Below, piece by piece: positions 63,792 through 64,000 of a DNA stretch of 64,000 nucleotides; the stretch's first letter is position 1, and each line of letters opens with the position of its first letter. This DNA is from an uncultured Mucispirillum sp. (GTDB lineage Bacteria; Chrysiogenota; Deferribacteres; Deferribacterales; Mucispirillaceae). The stretch lies in the NCBI GenBank assembly GCA_944324495.1, contig CALUWN010000004.1, positions 86,022-150,021 of the forward strand, in the 5' to 3' direction. Both the position numbers and the translations under genes were made by a program. A model generated the notes under the pieces. That model was not told where the DNA came from and did no database searches. It was given only the letters and a program-made list of their open reading frames with translations.

Positions 63792-64000
63792 ATTTTACTT
63801 GGACCGCAATATTTAATATGTTATAATGTTCGCAAGCGAGACGGAAAAAGATCTCTCGTTCTGTATTGACCACAATATTTAATATGTTATAATTAAGTTT
63901 AGAAATATTATGCCTTATTGGTGGTTCTGTATTGACCACAATATTTAATATGTTATAATTAAGTTTAGAAATATTATGCCTTATTGGTGGTTCTGTATTG
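63792..64000 (+). CRISPR. CRISPR array, first three units visible, type II-C-like
   Basis: Repeats of 36 bp alternate with 30-bp spacers. A degenerate repeat is at 63792-63827, then spacer 1 (63828-63857), repeat 2 (63858-63893), spacer 2 (63894-63923), repeat 3 (63924-63959), spacer 3 (63960-63989), and 11 bases of repeat 4. Full repeats begin GTTCTGTATTGACC and end ATATGTTATAAT. Length and spacing fit type II. The repeat end TGTTATAAT is an extended -10 box, as in type II-C arrays of Neisseria and Campylobacter. Spacers 2 and 3 are identical. No cas gene is in the window. Confidence 0.9.

Noticed and set aside
63733..63939. Minus-strand open frame of 68 codons at the right end
   Set aside because: It is a translation of CRISPR repeats and spacers; its internal peptide repeat follows the 66-bp period.
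1..64000. tRNA or rRNA genes
   Set aside because: No cloverleaf or conserved rRNA segment was recognised in any intergenic region by eye; a tRNA scan was not possible.

Overview
This is a low-GC (visibly near 30%), densely packed chromosomal window from a Gram-negative (diderm), flagellated, probably anaerobic bacterium. The diderm evidence is an LptF/G permease, an ExbB-ExbD-TonB set, lipoproteins and a SPOR/NlpC protein. Motility is shown by FliD, FliS, a FlgT-like protein, LPP20-family lipoproteins and a chemoreceptor. Anaerobic metabolism is suggested by FmdE, an iron-sulfur flavoprotein and a UbiA/UbiX pair of the quinone type. The combination would fit Deferribacterota (for example a Mucispirillum-like gut bacterium). 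That assignment is inference from gene content, not from a marker gene.

Layout. 1-2.8 kb: a truncated metallophosphoesterase, prmA, an RluA-type pseudouridine synthase and a HAD phosphatase. 2.87-8.2 kb: a sigma-54 promoter followed by fliD, fliS, a small FliT-sized gene, a DUF1820 gene and an lptF/G permease. 8.3-10.1 kb: leuB and a PAP2 phosphatase. 10.3-18.2 kb: a long minus-strand operon of uracil-DNA glycosylase, FlgT-like protein, three LPP20 proteins, an APH/ATPase fusion, an MBL hydrolase, an alpha/beta hydrolase, proC and an Asn/Asp-rich membrane protein. 18.3-22.8 kb: FmdE with a metal-chelate ABC importer, then gmk-rpoZ. 22.8-25.3 kb: an accessory patch made of a complete IS256-family element and an Mrr-like endonuclease gene between inverted copies of a palindromic element. 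25.3-41.3 kb: pfkA, a branched-chain amino-acid ABC transporter (livHMGF) with an enlarged LivH, purL, tonB-exbD-exbB-TPR-surE, and rqcH. 41.3-41.9 kb: an unusual 570-bp intergenic region with a duplicated ~105-bp hairpin unit and two possible small ORFs. 41.9-50.5 kb: mazG, a 976-residue BspA-like (DUF285) repeat protein, aspA, a degenerate phosphoethanolamine-transferase-like protein with a DUF985 cupin, and an AEC transporter. 50.6-55.1 kb: three PepSY-like secreted paralogues around a chemoreceptor, then a SPOR-NlpC/P60 lipoprotein. 55.3-63.7 kb: serA, hemE-hemH-ubiA-ubiX, a run of small uncharacterised genes, an iron-sulfur flavoprotein and fba. 63.79 kb to the end: the beginning of a CRISPR array with 36-bp repeats and 30-bp spacers, cut by the window edge.

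The most notable items are the following. The CRISPR array has repeats that end in an extended -10 promoter, as in type II-C systems. The endonuclease cassette is bounded by inverted hairpins. The hairpin and small-ORF region lies upstream of rqcH. Two of the PepSY-like genes share an ECF-sigma-like promoter. A FlgT/LPP20 cluster may build an outer flagellar ring or disk. No rRNA or tRNA gene was recognised by eye. No database or structure calculation was run; family names rest on motifs and recalled family patterns.
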